Below the pieces are notes generated by a model. That model did not search any database. It saw only the letters and a list, made by a program, of their open reading frames with translations, and was not told the origin of the DNA. A DNA stretch of 64,000 nucleotides from positions 7,624,001-7,688,000 of the forward strand of contig NZ_CP116257.1 of NCBI RefSeq assembly GCF_027947595.1. The letters are read 5' to 3'. Source of the DNA: Streptomyces lienomycini. Lineage in GTDB: Bacteria > Actinomycetota > Actinomycetes > Streptomycetales > Streptomycetaceae. A program made the translations under genes and the position numbers. Below, piece by piece: positions 16,548-24,961 of this stretch (position 1 is the first letter of the stretch; each line of letters begins with the position of its first letter).

Positions 16548-16665
16548 GTCGACGCTCCTGTTGGTAAGCGTTGGCCGTGCCCCGGGAGGTCTAGCCACCT
16601 CGCCGGGGTCTTGTCATTGCTGACCATACTCGCAACCGCGTCCCTCTGAACCCCTCTTCGCCCCA

Positions 16666-16681
16666 CCGCGTTCCGACGCGG
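16666..16681. promoter_or_regulatory. Inverted repeat in divergent promoter region
   Basis: CCGCGT-TCCG-ACGCGG, a 6-bp perfect inverted repeat between the GntR gene and the divergent operon, 24 bp from the second repeat. A possible regulator site or part of a promoter. Confidence 0.3.
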
Positions 16682-16704
16682 CGGGACGCGTTCGGGCTCT
16701 GCAA

Positions 16705-16722
16705 GGTGCACAGGGGTGCACC
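16705..16722. promoter_or_regulatory. Candidate GntR operator
   Basis: GGTGCAC-AGGG-GTGCACC is a perfect 7-bp inverted repeat. It ends 11 nt before the GntR start codon and just upstream of its GGAGGG ribosome binding site. Position and symmetry suggest autorepression and control of the divergent operon. Confidence 0.5.
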
Positions 16723-16733
16723 ACCGTGGAGGG

Positions 16734-16973
16734 ATGACTGATCTCCCGCGCTACGAATACGTGAAGCTCGCGGACGCCATCGCCGCCGACATCGCCTCGG
16801 GCAAGTTGCCGCAGGGTGCGGCGCTTCCCGGCGAGCGCGCAATGACGGACCTGTACGGCGTGAGCATCGGCACCGTACGACGCGCGATCGTCGAGCTTCG
16901 GAACCGAGGTCTCGTCGCCACACTGCCCGCGAAGGGGACGTACGTCATCGCGGAGCCCGACAGCGCTTCATGA
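16734..16973 (+). CDS. Short GntR-family regulator
   Basis: A 79-residue protein from ATG 16734, with TGGAGGG immediately upstream. It consists only of the GntR winged helix-turn-helix: YEYVKLADAIAADIASGKL, PGERAMTDLYGVSIGTVRRA (recognition helix), and the wing LVATLPAKGTYVI. The usual C-terminal effector domain is missing, which is common for such short Streptomyces regulators. It likely represses the divergent operon 16547-15066 and itself through the inverted repeat at 16705-16722. Its stop overlaps the stop of the convergent Lrp gene by 6 nt. Confidence 0.85.
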   Translation: MTDLPRYEYVKLADAIAADIASGKLPQGAALPGERAMTDLYGVSIGTVRRAIVELRNRGLVATLPAKGTYVIAEPDSAS

Positions 16974-18053
16974 CCGGAACCGCGCCAGCAACGTCTCCTC
17001 CGCCGTAGCCGCCGCCGCGTCCTCCCAGGGGGCGACCGGTACGGCGCGGACGTGGCGGCCGTACGGGTCGAGGATGTGGCCGCCGAGCTTGAGCGGCCAC
17101 AGGGCGACCGCGCGGTCGGCGATGACCAGGCCGGGGAAGCGGGCCACCAGTCGTGCCTCGTACGGCTGGATCTCCTCGACCGAGCGGAGCCACACCGTGG
17201 CCATCACGTTGTGCGGGCCGGACAGCGACGCGCACAGGCGGGTCTCGCGCGTGCCGATGAGCTGCGCGGCGATCTTGGGGACGTCGCCCGGCGGGGCCGC
17301 GCACCACAGGGTCACCGAGACCGGCCAGCCGGAGAGGAAGCGGGCCACCTCGCAGCGGAAGACGAGGGCCCGCTCGGCCCGCATCCGGGCGAGGCGGCGG
17401 CGGACCGTCGTCGGGCTGAGTCCCGTACGCTCCGCGAGTCTCGCGGCCGGCATCCGGCAGTCCTCGCTGAGCGCGGTGAACAGGGCGAGGTCCGCGCCGT
17501 CCGGGGCGGCGGGGGCAGACGCACTGGCGGAGCGCTCCGTCGGCGCACGGTCGACGAGGACGGCGCGGCGGCGTTCGGCCAGCCGGTCGAGGCGCCAGTG
17601 GCTGCCCTCCACGTGCACCATGGTGGCGATCTGGCTGCGCGTCGCGGTCACCCCGTCCAGGGCGCCGAGCCGGAACCCGAGGTAGCGGGCGAGCGCGGCC
17701 TGGTCCTGGAAGGCGGCGGTGACCAGCAGGTCCCGGGCGCCGGTGACGTGCTCGACGGTGAAGACGTGCGGGTCGGCGGCGATCCCGGCGGCGACCTGTC
17801 TCAGCAGCCCCGGCGCGCAGTCGATCTCGATGAACGCCACGAGCGGGGCGAGTCCGGGGCCGACCGCCGGGTGGCAGCTCAGCCAGGCCAGCCCCGCCTC
17901 GGTGAGCCGGGCCCAGCGCCTGGCCGCGGTGGAGGCGTCCACGTCCAGCGCCCGTCCGACGCGGCGCCAGTCGGCGCGCGGCGCGGCCTGGAGGGCGGTG
18001 ACGAGCATGCGGTCCAGCTCGTCGAGCTCGTCCCGCTCGGCGGATGTCTGCAT
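16968..18053 (-). CDS. Lrp/AsnC-family regulator with two tandem domain pairs
   Basis: A 361-residue regulator from ATG 18053. Residues ~10-65 are an AsnC-type HTH (LDELDRMLVTALQAAPRADW), followed by an effector-like half. A second HTH is at ~190-240 (LFTALSEDCRMPAARLAERT then LSPTTVRRRLARM) with a second ligand-binding RAM-like domain after it. Length is about twice that of a single Lrp. It lies head to head with the M20-MFS pair, 72 nt apart, so it probably senses an amino acid or peptide and controls that operon (inference from context). Confidence 0.87.
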   Translation of the reverse strand: MQTSAERDELDELDRMLVTALQAAPRADWRRVGRALDVDASTAARRWARLTEAGLAWLSCHPAVGPGLAPLVAFIEIDCAPGLLRQVAAGIAADPHVFTVEHVTGARDLLVTAAFQDQAALARYLGFRLGALDGVTATRSQIATMVHVEGSHWRLDRLAERRRAVLVDRAPTERSASASAPAAPDGADLALFTALSEDCRMPAARLAERTGLSPTTVRRRLARMRAERALVFRCEVARFLSGWPVSVTLWCAAPPGDVPKIAAQLIGTRETRLCASLSGPHNVMATVWLRSVEEIQPYEARLVARFPGLVIADRAVALWPLKLGGHILDPYGRHVRAVPVAPWEDAAAATAEETLLARFRS

Positions 18054-18125
18054 CAGAAGCGCTCCTGTGGCGCATCCTGGGTACTTTGCCCGGGCGATCG
18101 GTGGGTGGCGCCGACCGTACCCCAC

Positions 18126-19382
18126 ATGAACGCACTCCACGACGGCGACGCCGACTCCTACTCCGGCTCCGGCGGCCTGCACGACGACCTGGTCCGGCTC
18201 CGCCACGCCCTGCACCGCGAACCCGAGACCGGCCTCGACCTCCCCCGCACCCGGGCGAAGGTGCTCGCCGCCCTCGACGGGCTGCCGCTGGAGATCAGTA
18301 CGGGCAAGCGTCTCGGTTCCGTCACCGCCGTCCTGCGCGGTGGCCGCCCGGGGCCGGCCGTCCTGCTGCGCGGGGACATGGACGCGCTGCCGGTGCGGGA
18401 GGAGAGCGGGGTGCCGTACGCCTCCGAGGTGCCCGGCGTGATGCACGCCTGCGGCCACGACGTGCACACCGCCGCGCTGGTGGGCGCCGCGCGTCTGCTG
18501 GCCGCTCGGCGGGACGAGCTGGCCGGGGACGTGGTGTTCATGTTCCAGCCGGGTGAAGAGGGCTACGGCGGGGCCCGGCTCATGGTCGAGGAGGGGGTGC
18601 TGGACGCCGCCGGGACACGCGTGGTCGCCGCCTACGGGCTGCACGTGTTCTCCACGATCCTGCCCCTCGGCGTGGTCGCCACCCGCCCCGGACCGCTGCT
18701 GGCCGCGTCCGACGCCGTCACGGTCACCGTCACCGGGCGCGGCGGCCACGGCTCGTCGCCGCACGCTGCCGCCGACCCGGTCCAGGCGGTCTGCGAGATG
18801 GTCACCGCCCTGCAGACGATGGTCACGCGGACGGTGGACGTCTTCGACCCGGCCGTCCTCACCGTCGGCTCGCTGCACACCGGGACGGCGCACAACGTCA
18901 TCCCGGAGACCGCCCGCTTCGAGGCGACGGTGCGCAGCTTCTCCGCCACCACGCAGCGGGCGGTCCGCCAGGGCGTACACCGCACGGTCCAGGGCGTCGC
19001 GGCCGCCCACGGCGTCCGGGCGCAGGTCGACTACCAGGACCTGTACCCGCCCACGGTCAACGACGCGGACGAGGCCGCCTTCGCCCTGCGTACCGCCCGC
19101 GACCTCTTCGGCGCCGGGCGGGCCGTCGAGGCGCCGCAGCCCATCGCAGGCTCGGAGGACTTCTCCTTCGTGCTCCAGGAGGTACCGGGTGCCTTCCTCG
19201 GCCTCGGCGCCTGCCCGCCGGACCGCGACCCGGCGACCGCGCCGATGAACCACTCGCCGCAGGCCGTCTACGACGACGCGGTGCTTACCGACGCGGCGGT
19301 GCTGCTCGCCCGGCTCGCCGCCGACCGCCTGGAACTCGCCGCCGCCGTGCCGACTCCGTCGCCCACGGAGAAGTCCAGGTGA
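18126..19382 (+). CDS. M20-family amidohydrolase (first copy)
   Basis: A 418-residue metallohydrolase with ATG start at 18126. The ligands are visible in LLRGDMDALPVREE, VMHACGHDVHTAALVG, and FMFQPGEEGYGGARLM. The dimerisation domain contains RGGHGSSPHAAADPVQAV and TAHNVIPETARFEATVR. It closes with GSEDFSFVLQEVPGAFLGLG. Such enzymes remove acyl or peptide groups from amino acids (hippurate or N-acyl amino acid hydrolases). The stop overlaps the MFS start (GTGA), indicating translational coupling. A divergent Lrp-type regulator suggests amino-acid-responsive control. Confidence 0.9.
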   Translation: MNALHDGDADSYSGSGGLHDDLVRLRHALHREPETGLDLPRTRAKVLAALDGLPLEISTGKRLGSVTAVLRGGRPGPAVLLRGDMDALPVREESGVPYASEVPGVMHACGHDVHTAALVGAARLLAARRDELAGDVVFMFQPGEEGYGGARLMVEEGVLDAAGTRVVAAYGLHVFSTILPLGVVATRPGPLLAASDAVTVTVTGRGGHGSSPHAAADPVQAVCEMVTALQTMVTRTVDVFDPAVLTVGSLHTGTAHNVIPETARFEATVRSFSATTQRAVRQGVHRTVQGVAAAHGVRAQVDYQDLYPPTVNDADEAAFALRTARDLFGAGRAVEAPQPIAGSEDFSFVLQEVPGAFLGLGACPPDRDPATAPMNHSPQAVYDDAVLTDAAVLLARLAADRLELAAAVPTPSPTEKSR

Positions 19383-20815
19383 GCGCCGCGCCCACCACAC
19401 GGAATCCGTCCGGCACCGGGACCGGCGCCTCCGTGAAGGCCGTCGTCGGACTGCTCGTCCTCTTCGAGTTCGTGAGCGGCTTCCTGCAGATGGGCATGGT
19501 GCCGCTGCTCCCGAAGATCGGCGACCGGCTCGGCGCGTCGGACTCCGACCTGTCCTGGGTCGTCGCCGTGCAGCTGCTGGCCGCCGCGGTCTGCGTCCCG
19601 GCCTTCGGGCGGCTGGGCGACCTCCACGGGCACCGGCTGATGCTGCGGATCTCCCTCGCCACGGTGGCCGCCGGGACGTGCCTCGTTGCCCTCGCGCCGT
19701 CGTTCGAGGTGCTGCTCCTCGGCCGGATCCTGCAAGGGCCGCTCGCCGCGCTGCTGCCGCTGGAGATCGCGCTCGTCCGCGACCGGCTCCCGGTCGCGCT
19801 CGCGCGCCGCGCCATCGCCCGGCTGGTGGGCGCCCTCACCGTCGGCTCGCTCCTCGGCGCGCTGGCCATGGGCGCGGCGGACGAGGCGCTCGGCGACGTC
19901 CGGCTGACGCTGCTGCTCCCCGCGGTGCTGACCGTCGTCTGCGTGCCGGTCTCCTTCCTGAGCGTCCCGGAGAGCCGGCGCCTCGCGGCGGGGCGCGTCG
20001 ACCTGCCCGGCATCGTGCTGCTCGGCGCGGCCATGATCGGTCTGCTGCTGGGGGTGTCCGCCGCCGAGGAGCAGGGCTGGCTCACCGCACCGGTCCTCGG
20101 GCCGATCGCCGCGGGGGCGGGTCTGCTGGCCGTGTTCGCCGCCGTGGAGCTGCGCAGCGCCGACCCGCTGCTGGACCTGCGGGCGATGAAGGGGCGGGGC
20201 AGCGCGCCGTTCTACCTGGCCTCGTTCCTGTTCGGAGTGTTCTTCTTCGGCAGTCAGGCGCCCAACGCGACGTTCTGGGCGGCGGATCCGGCCGAGACCG
20301 GCTACGGGTTCGCCCTCGGCGCCCTGTCCATCTCCCTGATGTCCCTGCCGGGGGCGGTGTGCAGCGTGGTCGGCTCGACGCTGACCGCCCGTATCGCCGG
20401 CCGGACCGGTTACCGCCGGGCGCTCGTCGGGGCGTTCACGCTCGTCGCGCTCTCCTTCGGCTCGTTCGCGCTGCTGCACGACGCGTGGTGGCAGATGTCG
20501 CTGACGTACGCCGTGCTGGGTCTCGCGGTCGGGCTGGCGCTGGGGGCGATGCCCACGGTCGTCGTCGAGTCGGGCGACCCGTCCCGTTCCGGTGTCGCGA
20601 CCGCCGTCTACAACAACGTCAAGACACTCGGCGGTGCGGTCGCGGGCGGGGTGTTCGCGTCGGTCCTCGGCTCGCTGCTCACCGTCGACGGCGAGGCGCC
20701 CGGCGAGCGCGCCTACGTGGTGCTGTGGGTCGTCGCCGGGGCGTGTGCCCTGGCCGCGGCGGGCGCGGTCGCCCTCGCCCACCGCGAGGAGGGGGCACCG
20801 GCCGCGGGAGGATGA
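19379..20815 (+). CDS. MFS transporter, DHA2-like exporter
   Basis: A 478-residue integral membrane protein with about 14 hydrophobic helices. GTG 19379 overlaps the stop of the M20 gene. The motif-A region between helices 2 and 3 reads AFGRLGDLHGHRLMLR, and motif C-like sequence is ARLVGALTVGSLLGALAMG. The layout matches the 14-helix drug-H+ antiporter group. With the coupled hydrolase and Lrp regulator, a role in export of amino acids or small metabolites is more likely than general drug resistance, but this is inference. Confidence 0.88.
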   Translation: MSAAPTTRNPSGTGTGASVKAVVGLLVLFEFVSGFLQMGMVPLLPKIGDRLGASDSDLSWVVAVQLLAAAVCVPAFGRLGDLHGHRLMLRISLATVAAGTCLVALAPSFEVLLLGRILQGPLAALLPLEIALVRDRLPVALARRAIARLVGALTVGSLLGALAMGAADEALGDVRLTLLLPAVLTVVCVPVSFLSVPESRRLAAGRVDLPGIVLLGAAMIGLLLGVSAAEEQGWLTAPVLGPIAAGAGLLAVFAAVELRSADPLLDLRAMKGRGSAPFYLASFLFGVFFFGSQAPNATFWAADPAETGYGFALGALSISLMSLPGAVCSVVGSTLTARIAGRTGYRRALVGAFTLVALSFGSFALLHDAWWQMSLTYAVLGLAVGLALGAMPTVVVESGDPSRSGVATAVYNNVKTLGGAVAGGVFASVLGSLLTVDGEAPGERAYVVLWVVAGACALAAAGAVALAHREEGAPAAGG

Positions 20816-20857
20816 GGGACCGGTGTTCACCACCGGCCCCGTGGTACCCGGCGCCCC

Positions 20858-21514
20858 ATGAGCACCGAACCCGCTCCGCTGCTCGCCCTGGATCTGACCG
20901 GCACGTTCGCGTTCGGGCTGAACGGGGCGCTGACCGCGGTGCGGGCCGCGCGGCTGGACCTGGTCGGCGTGGTGGTGCTCGGGATGATCACCGCGTTGGG
21001 CGGCGGGGTCATCCGGGACGTCCTCATCGACTCGCTGCCGCCCGCCACGTTCCTGGACTGGCGGTACTACACGCTCGCCGCCGCCGGGGGCCTGATCGCC
21101 TTCGCCGTCAGCAGGCACCTGCGCCGGCTGGAACCGGCGATCACCGTGCTGGACGCGGTCGGCCTGAGCACCTTCGCGGTGATCGGCGCGAGCAAGGCGC
21201 TGGACGCCGGGCTGGCCGTCGTACCGGCCATGCTGCTGGGCGTGATCACCGCGGTGGGCGGAGGGACGATCCGCGACACCCTCGTCGGCCGGATCCCGAC
21301 GGTGCTGCGCACCGGGCTGTACGCCATCCCCGCGCTGGTGGGCGCGGCGGTGACGGTCGCCGCCGACGAGACGGGGCTCTACGGCCTCCCGGCCGCCCTC
21401 GGGGCGGCGACCGCCTGCTTCCTGATCCGCGTGCTCGGCCTCCGCTTCGGGCTGAACGCGCCGGAGCCGCCCGAGACGCGTCCGCCGGGTGGCCGAACCC
21501 GCGACCGTGAGTAG
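20858..21514 (+). CDS. TRIC-family (UPF0126) cation channel protein
   Basis: A 218-residue membrane protein with seven hydrophobic segments arranged as two repeats. Each repeat carries the signature GGG.IRD: ALGGGVIRDVLIDSLPPATF and AVGGGTIRDTLVGRIPTVL. Prokaryotic TRIC proteins form trimeric channels for monovalent cations. Length is normal. The C-terminal 20 residues are a charged tail. The gene starts 42 nt after the MFS gene and may be in the same transcript, but it has no obvious functional link. Confidence 0.9.
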   Translation: MSTEPAPLLALDLTGTFAFGLNGALTAVRAARLDLVGVVVLGMITALGGGVIRDVLIDSLPPATFLDWRYYTLAAAGGLIAFAVSRHLRRLEPAITVLDAVGLSTFAVIGASKALDAGLAVVPAMLLGVITAVGGGTIRDTLVGRIPTVLRTGLYAIPALVGAAVTVAADETGLYGLPAALGAATACFLIRVLGLRFGLNAPEPPETRPPGGRTRDRE

Positions 21515-21555
21515 CCTCGACATCATGGAGCCCCCGCGATGATGGAGCACCCCCG

Positions 21556-22821
21556 ATGAGCGACCCCGCCCGCACCGTCCTCGCCGGCCTCGACGCCGTC
21601 CGCTCCGACGTGGAGGACCTCTACCGGGACCTGCACCGGAACCCCGAGCTGGGTCTGCGGGAGCACCGGACGGCGAAGAAGGCGGCGGACGCCCTGCGGG
21701 AGAGCGGCTACGACGTCACCGAGGGCGTCGGCGGCACCGGCGTGATCGGGGTCCTCGCGAACGGGGACGGCCCGGTCGTCATGGTCCGGGCCGACATGGA
21801 CGCCCTGCCGGTGCGCGAGCGGACCGGCCTCCCGTACGCCTCCACCGCGACGGTGACCGACGGCGACGGCCGCGAGCAGCCGGTGATGCACGCGTGCGGG
21901 CACGACGTGCACGTCGCCTCCCTGGTCGGGTCCGCGCGCCTGATGGCCGAGTCCCGGGACGCCTGGCGCGGCACCTTCGTCGCGCTGTTCCAGCCCTCCG
22001 AGGAGAACGGGGACGGCGCCGACGCCATGATCGGGGACGGTCTGACCGACCGGTCGCCCCGCCCCGACGTCGTGCTCGCCCAGCATGTCCTGCCCTACCC
22101 CGCCGGCTACGTCGGCACCCGGGCCGGGTCCTTCCTGTCCGCGGCGGACAGCCTCCGCGTCACCGTGCACGGCCGGGGCGCGCACGGTTCGGCACCGCAG
22201 GCCTCCGTGGATCCCGTGGTGATCGCCGCCTCGATCGTCGTACGGCTGCAGACCGTCGTCTCCCGCGAACTGGCCGCCACCACGCCCGCCGTCGTCACGG
22301 TGGGCAGCATCCACGCGGGCAGCGGTCCCAACGTCATCCCCGACCGGGCCGTCCTCGAACTGAACGTCCGCACGTACGACGACGCCACCCGCACCCAGGT
22401 CCTGGACGCGATCAAGCGCATCGTCCGCGCCGAGTGCGAGGCGTCCCGCTCCCCCGAGGAACCGGAGTTCGAGCGGCTCTCGTCCTTCCCGCCCACCGTC
22501 AACGACGAGGAGCCGACCCGGCGCGTCGCGGAGGCGTTCACCGCGTACTTCGGCGACGACGCCCACACCGTCGAGCTGCAGACCGCCAGCGAGGACATGA
22601 GTGAGCTGCCCCAGGCGTTCGGGGTGCCGTTCACCTACTGGGCGATCGGCGGCATCGACCCCGAGCGCTACGCCGAGGCCGCCCGCGACGGCACCGTCGC
22701 CCAGGACATCCCGGTCAACCACAGCGCCGCCTTCGCCCCCGTCGTCCAGCCGACCCTGGACACGGGCGTGAGCGCGCTGACGGTGGCCGCCCTCGCCTGG
22801 CTCGGAGACCGCGCCGCGTAG
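21556..22821 (+). CDS. M20-family amidohydrolase (second copy)
   Basis: A 421-residue metal-dependent amidohydrolase, ATG 21556. Metal-binding and catalytic motifs are VRADMDALPVRERTGLPYAS, VMHACGHDVHVASLVGSARL and FQPSEENGDGADAM. The lid domain contains GRGAHGSAPQASVDPV and GSGPNVIPDRAVLELNVR. Near the end are ASEDMSELPQAFGVPF and VNHSAAFAPV. It differs from the first copy by an insert after YAST (ATVTDGDGREQ), so it is a paralogue rather than a recent duplicate. It probably deacylates an N-acyl amino acid; the substrate is unknown. Confidence 0.9.
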   Translation: MSDPARTVLAGLDAVRSDVEDLYRDLHRNPELGLREHRTAKKAADALRESGYDVTEGVGGTGVIGVLANGDGPVVMVRADMDALPVRERTGLPYASTATVTDGDGREQPVMHACGHDVHVASLVGSARLMAESRDAWRGTFVALFQPSEENGDGADAMIGDGLTDRSPRPDVVLAQHVLPYPAGYVGTRAGSFLSAADSLRVTVHGRGAHGSAPQASVDPVVIAASIVVRLQTVVSRELAATTPAVVTVGSIHAGSGPNVIPDRAVLELNVRTYDDATRTQVLDAIKRIVRAECEASRSPEEPEFERLSSFPPTVNDEEPTRRVAEAFTAYFGDDAHTVELQTASEDMSELPQAFGVPFTYWAIGGIDPERYAEAARDGTVAQDIPVNHSAAFAPVVQPTLDTGVSALTVAALAWLGDRAA

Positions 22822-22847
22822 GGACCTCCGCGCGAGCCTCGTACGGC

Positions 22848-22868
22848 TTGACTCTCCAGTGGCTGGAG
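22848..22868 (+). promoter_or_regulatory. MerR-type operator with -35 box
   Basis: TTGACT (22848-22853) is followed at once by the perfect dyad CTCCAG-TGG-CTGGAG. A dyad directly after TTGAC, inside a long spacer, is the standard site of MerR-family regulators. It ends 17 nt before the MerR start codon. The -10 (GAAGGT at 19-20 nt spacing) is poor. Confidence 0.7.
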
Positions 22869-22885
22869 ACCGGAAGGTGGGGGTC

Positions 22886-23869
22886 ATGAACGGCGCGACG
22901 CCCCAGCCCCAGCCCTCGCACTCGCACTCGCACTCGATCGGTGAACTGTCGGCCCGTACCGGCGTCCCCGTACGGACGATCCGGTTCTACTCGGACACCG
23001 GACTGCTGCCGCCCACCAGCCGCACGCCGGCCGGGTACCGCCGCTACGGCGACGCGGCCCTCGGCCGGCTCCACCTCATCGGCGTCCTGCGGGAGCTGGA
23101 CGTCGACCTCGCCACGGTCCGCCGGGTCCTGGACGGGGACCTCTCCGTCGCCGAGGTCGCCGCCGCGCACGCCGACGCCACCGCCCTGCAAATCCGCGCG
23201 CTCCGACTGCGGCACAGCGTGCTGCGGCTCGTCGCCCGACGCGGCCCCAATCCCGAGGAGACCGTTCTCATGCACCGGCTCGCCCGCCTCACCTCCGACG
23301 AACGACGGCGCATGGTGGCCGACTTCGTCGCCGCCCTCGACGCCGGCACACCACAGGCCCACGAGGCCGGCGCCGCCCTGCGCACGGCCCTGCCCGACCT
23401 CCCCGACGAACCGTCCGACGCCCAGCTCGCCGCCTGGGTGGAGCTGGCCGAACTCATGGCCGACGCCGACTTCCGCGCGGGCATGGCCCGGGCGGCACTC
23501 CCGCCCTCCGACGAGGACGCCCTGCCGGGCGCGGACTCCGAGAAGGCGGCCGAGCTGGTGCCGTTCGTCCGGCAGGCCGTCGCCGACGCGAGGGAGGCGG
23601 GCATCGACCCGGACGGTGCCGAGGCCGTCCCGGTGGTCGACGCCGTCGTGGAGCGCTTCGCGGCCGTGCTCGGCCGTCCCGACGGCCCGGAGCTGCGGGA
23701 CTGGATGGCACGGCGGTTCGCGGCGGGGCACGACCCGCTCGTCGAGCGGTACTGGCGCCTGGTGTGGGCCGTCAACGACTGGCAGGTGATCCCCGGCCAC
23801 CTGCCCTTCCAGCCCTGGATGGTCCAAGCCCTCCGCCGGTCCGGCCGGGTCAGCCCCAGTCCCCGTTGA
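22886..23869 (+). CDS. MerR-family transcriptional regulator
   Basis: A 327-residue protein from ATG 22886 with GGAAGG 8 nt upstream. A His/Ser-rich leader (SHSHSHS) may bind metal. The MerR head follows: IGELSARTGVPVRTIRFYSD, then GLLPPTSRTPAGYRRYGDAA (residues ~17-60). A dimerisation helix LRELDVDLATVRRVLDG is next. The C-terminal ~200 residues are helical with no known ligand domain, containing VERFAAVLGRPDGPELRDWM. It probably regulates itself through the dyad at 22854-22868; other targets are unknown. The last 20 nt overlap the convergent gene at 23850. Confidence 0.88.
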   Translation: MNGATPQPQPSHSHSHSIGELSARTGVPVRTIRFYSDTGLLPPTSRTPAGYRRYGDAALGRLHLIGVLRELDVDLATVRRVLDGDLSVAEVAAAHADATALQIRALRLRHSVLRLVARRGPNPEETVLMHRLARLTSDERRRMVADFVAALDAGTPQAHEAGAALRTALPDLPDEPSDAQLAAWVELAELMADADFRAGMARAALPPSDEDALPGADSEKAAELVPFVRQAVADAREAGIDPDGAEAVPVVDAVVERFAAVLGRPDGPELRDWMARRFAAGHDPLVERYWRLVWAVNDWQVIPGHLPFQPWMVQALRRSGRVSPSPR

Positions 23870-24236
23870 CCCACGCCAGCAGGCGGGCGCGCTTCTTGTA
23901 GTAGCAGAAGGTGTGGTCCGCGCCGGACGTGACGTGGGTCCCGTCCCCGAACCGCAGCTCGTACCCGGTGTCGCCGGGGCCGTACTCGCCGTCCCGGCGG
24001 CCGTCCATGTCGTCGGCCCAGTCGAGGAGTCCGAAGTCCAGGAAGCCCAGGTTCTCCAGGTATCGGCCGGGGTCGGCCGGCTCCACCGGTGCGGGAGAGC
24101 CGTCGGCCCCGGCGGCGTACCGGTCCTCGGCACAGCCGTCGGACCGCACGGGCTGCCCCAGCCACCACCCGGCCAGGAACACGGCGTACAGGGTGGTGAC
24201 GACGCCGAGGCGGCGCAGGGTTATCCAGGCGGGCAT
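23850..24236 (-). CDS. Membrane-anchored hypothetical protein (tandem paralogue A)
   Basis: A 128-residue protein from ATG 24236. One N-terminal helix (VVTTLYAVFLAGWWLGQPV, ~12-30) acts as a signal anchor. The exported part contains two Cys (DGCAEDRY and TFCYYKKRARLLAWVNGDWG), likely a disulfide. It is clearly related to the next gene upstream (24243-24602): both have RRLG..., a G-W-LGQPV motif after the helix, and a R-LRAW-GDW end. Function unknown. The two genes are separated by only 6 nt and should be co-transcribed. Confidence 0.7.
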   Translation of the reverse strand: MPAWITLRRLGVVTTLYAVFLAGWWLGQPVRSDGCAEDRYAAGADGSPAPVEPADPGRYLENLGFLDFGLLDWADDMDGRRDGEYGPGDTGYELRFGDGTHVTSGADHTFCYYKKRARLLAWVNGDWG

Positions 24237-24242
24237 CCCGCA

Positions 24243-24602
24243 CTACCTCCAGTCGCCGCCGAACCACGCCCGGAGGCGGGGGCGTTCACTCGTGTCGTTG
24301 GTGCAGGTGACGGCGTAGGAGGTGACCGTGAGGGTCGTGGAGTAGGAGCGGTCGAACGTGTAGGCGTCCGGGAACGCCGACGGGGCGGGGGTGGGAATGG
24401 GCTCGGGCCTGCGCATGGGCTCGGAGGGCGGATCCGGCTCGTACTGCTTCGCGGCCCGGTCGACGGCGGCCTGATCGGCGTGGCAGTCGGGCGTCACGGG
24501 CTGCCCCAGGTACCAGCCGGTGACGAACACGCCGTAGACCACCGCGGCGGCGCCGAGGCGGCGCGGGGTGATCCGGCGCCCGTCGAACGGTGTTGTGCTC
24601 AT
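24243..24602 (-). CDS. Membrane-anchored hypothetical protein (tandem paralogue B)
   Basis: A 119-residue protein from ATG 24602. The anchor helix is AAAVVYGVFVTGWYLGQPV at ~18-36, followed by TPDCHADQAAVDRAAKQYEP. A Pro-rich linker (RRPEPIPTPAPSAFPDAYTF) is next, then a small domain with one Cys (SYAVTCTNDTSERPRLRAW) ending in FGGDWR. It shares layout and end motif with the downstream paralogue, so the pair arose by tandem duplication. No known family. Two Cys per protein at matching places suggest a conserved disulfide outside the membrane. Confidence 0.7.
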   Translation of the reverse strand: MSTTPFDGRRITPRRLGAAAVVYGVFVTGWYLGQPVTPDCHADQAAVDRAAKQYEPDPPSEPMRRPEPIPTPAPSAFPDAYTFDRSYSTTLTVTSYAVTCTNDTSERPRLRAWFGGDWR

Positions 24603-24724
24603 GCCGACGCACCCTAGCCATCGGCAGGGACTCGCCGTCGAAAACGAGTCAGCGCCCGGGTCGGCCGAAGCCGACCCGGACGCTGCGTGGCAGGCGCGGG
24701 CCGGACGGCCCCCTGCGCTTCGTG

Positions 24725-24797
24725 TAGGCCCTGTGGGACTCGAACCCACAACCAATGGATTAAAAGTCCACTGCTCTGCCAATTGAGCTAAGGGCCC
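24725..24797 (-). tRNA. tRNA-Lys (anticodon UUU)
   Basis: A 73-nt cloverleaf on the minus strand starting GGGCCCTTAGCTCAATTGGC. The anticodon arm GTGGACTTTTAATCCAT carries UUU, and the T arm is TGTGGGTTCGAGTCCCACA. No CCA is encoded. Confidence 0.97.
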
Positions 24798-24961
24798 AGG
24801 CGGTGTCTCGCGCGGTGCTGCGTGATGTTGCCACACCGAGCATAGCCCGCCGCGGCCGGGACGCCGATCGGGTATCGGGGTCCCGGCCGCGTCGGGCGGA
24901 GAGGAGGAGAGGGGAGAGGAGGGGCGAGGAAGGGAGAGGAGGGGGCCGGGGCTGCCCGGGG

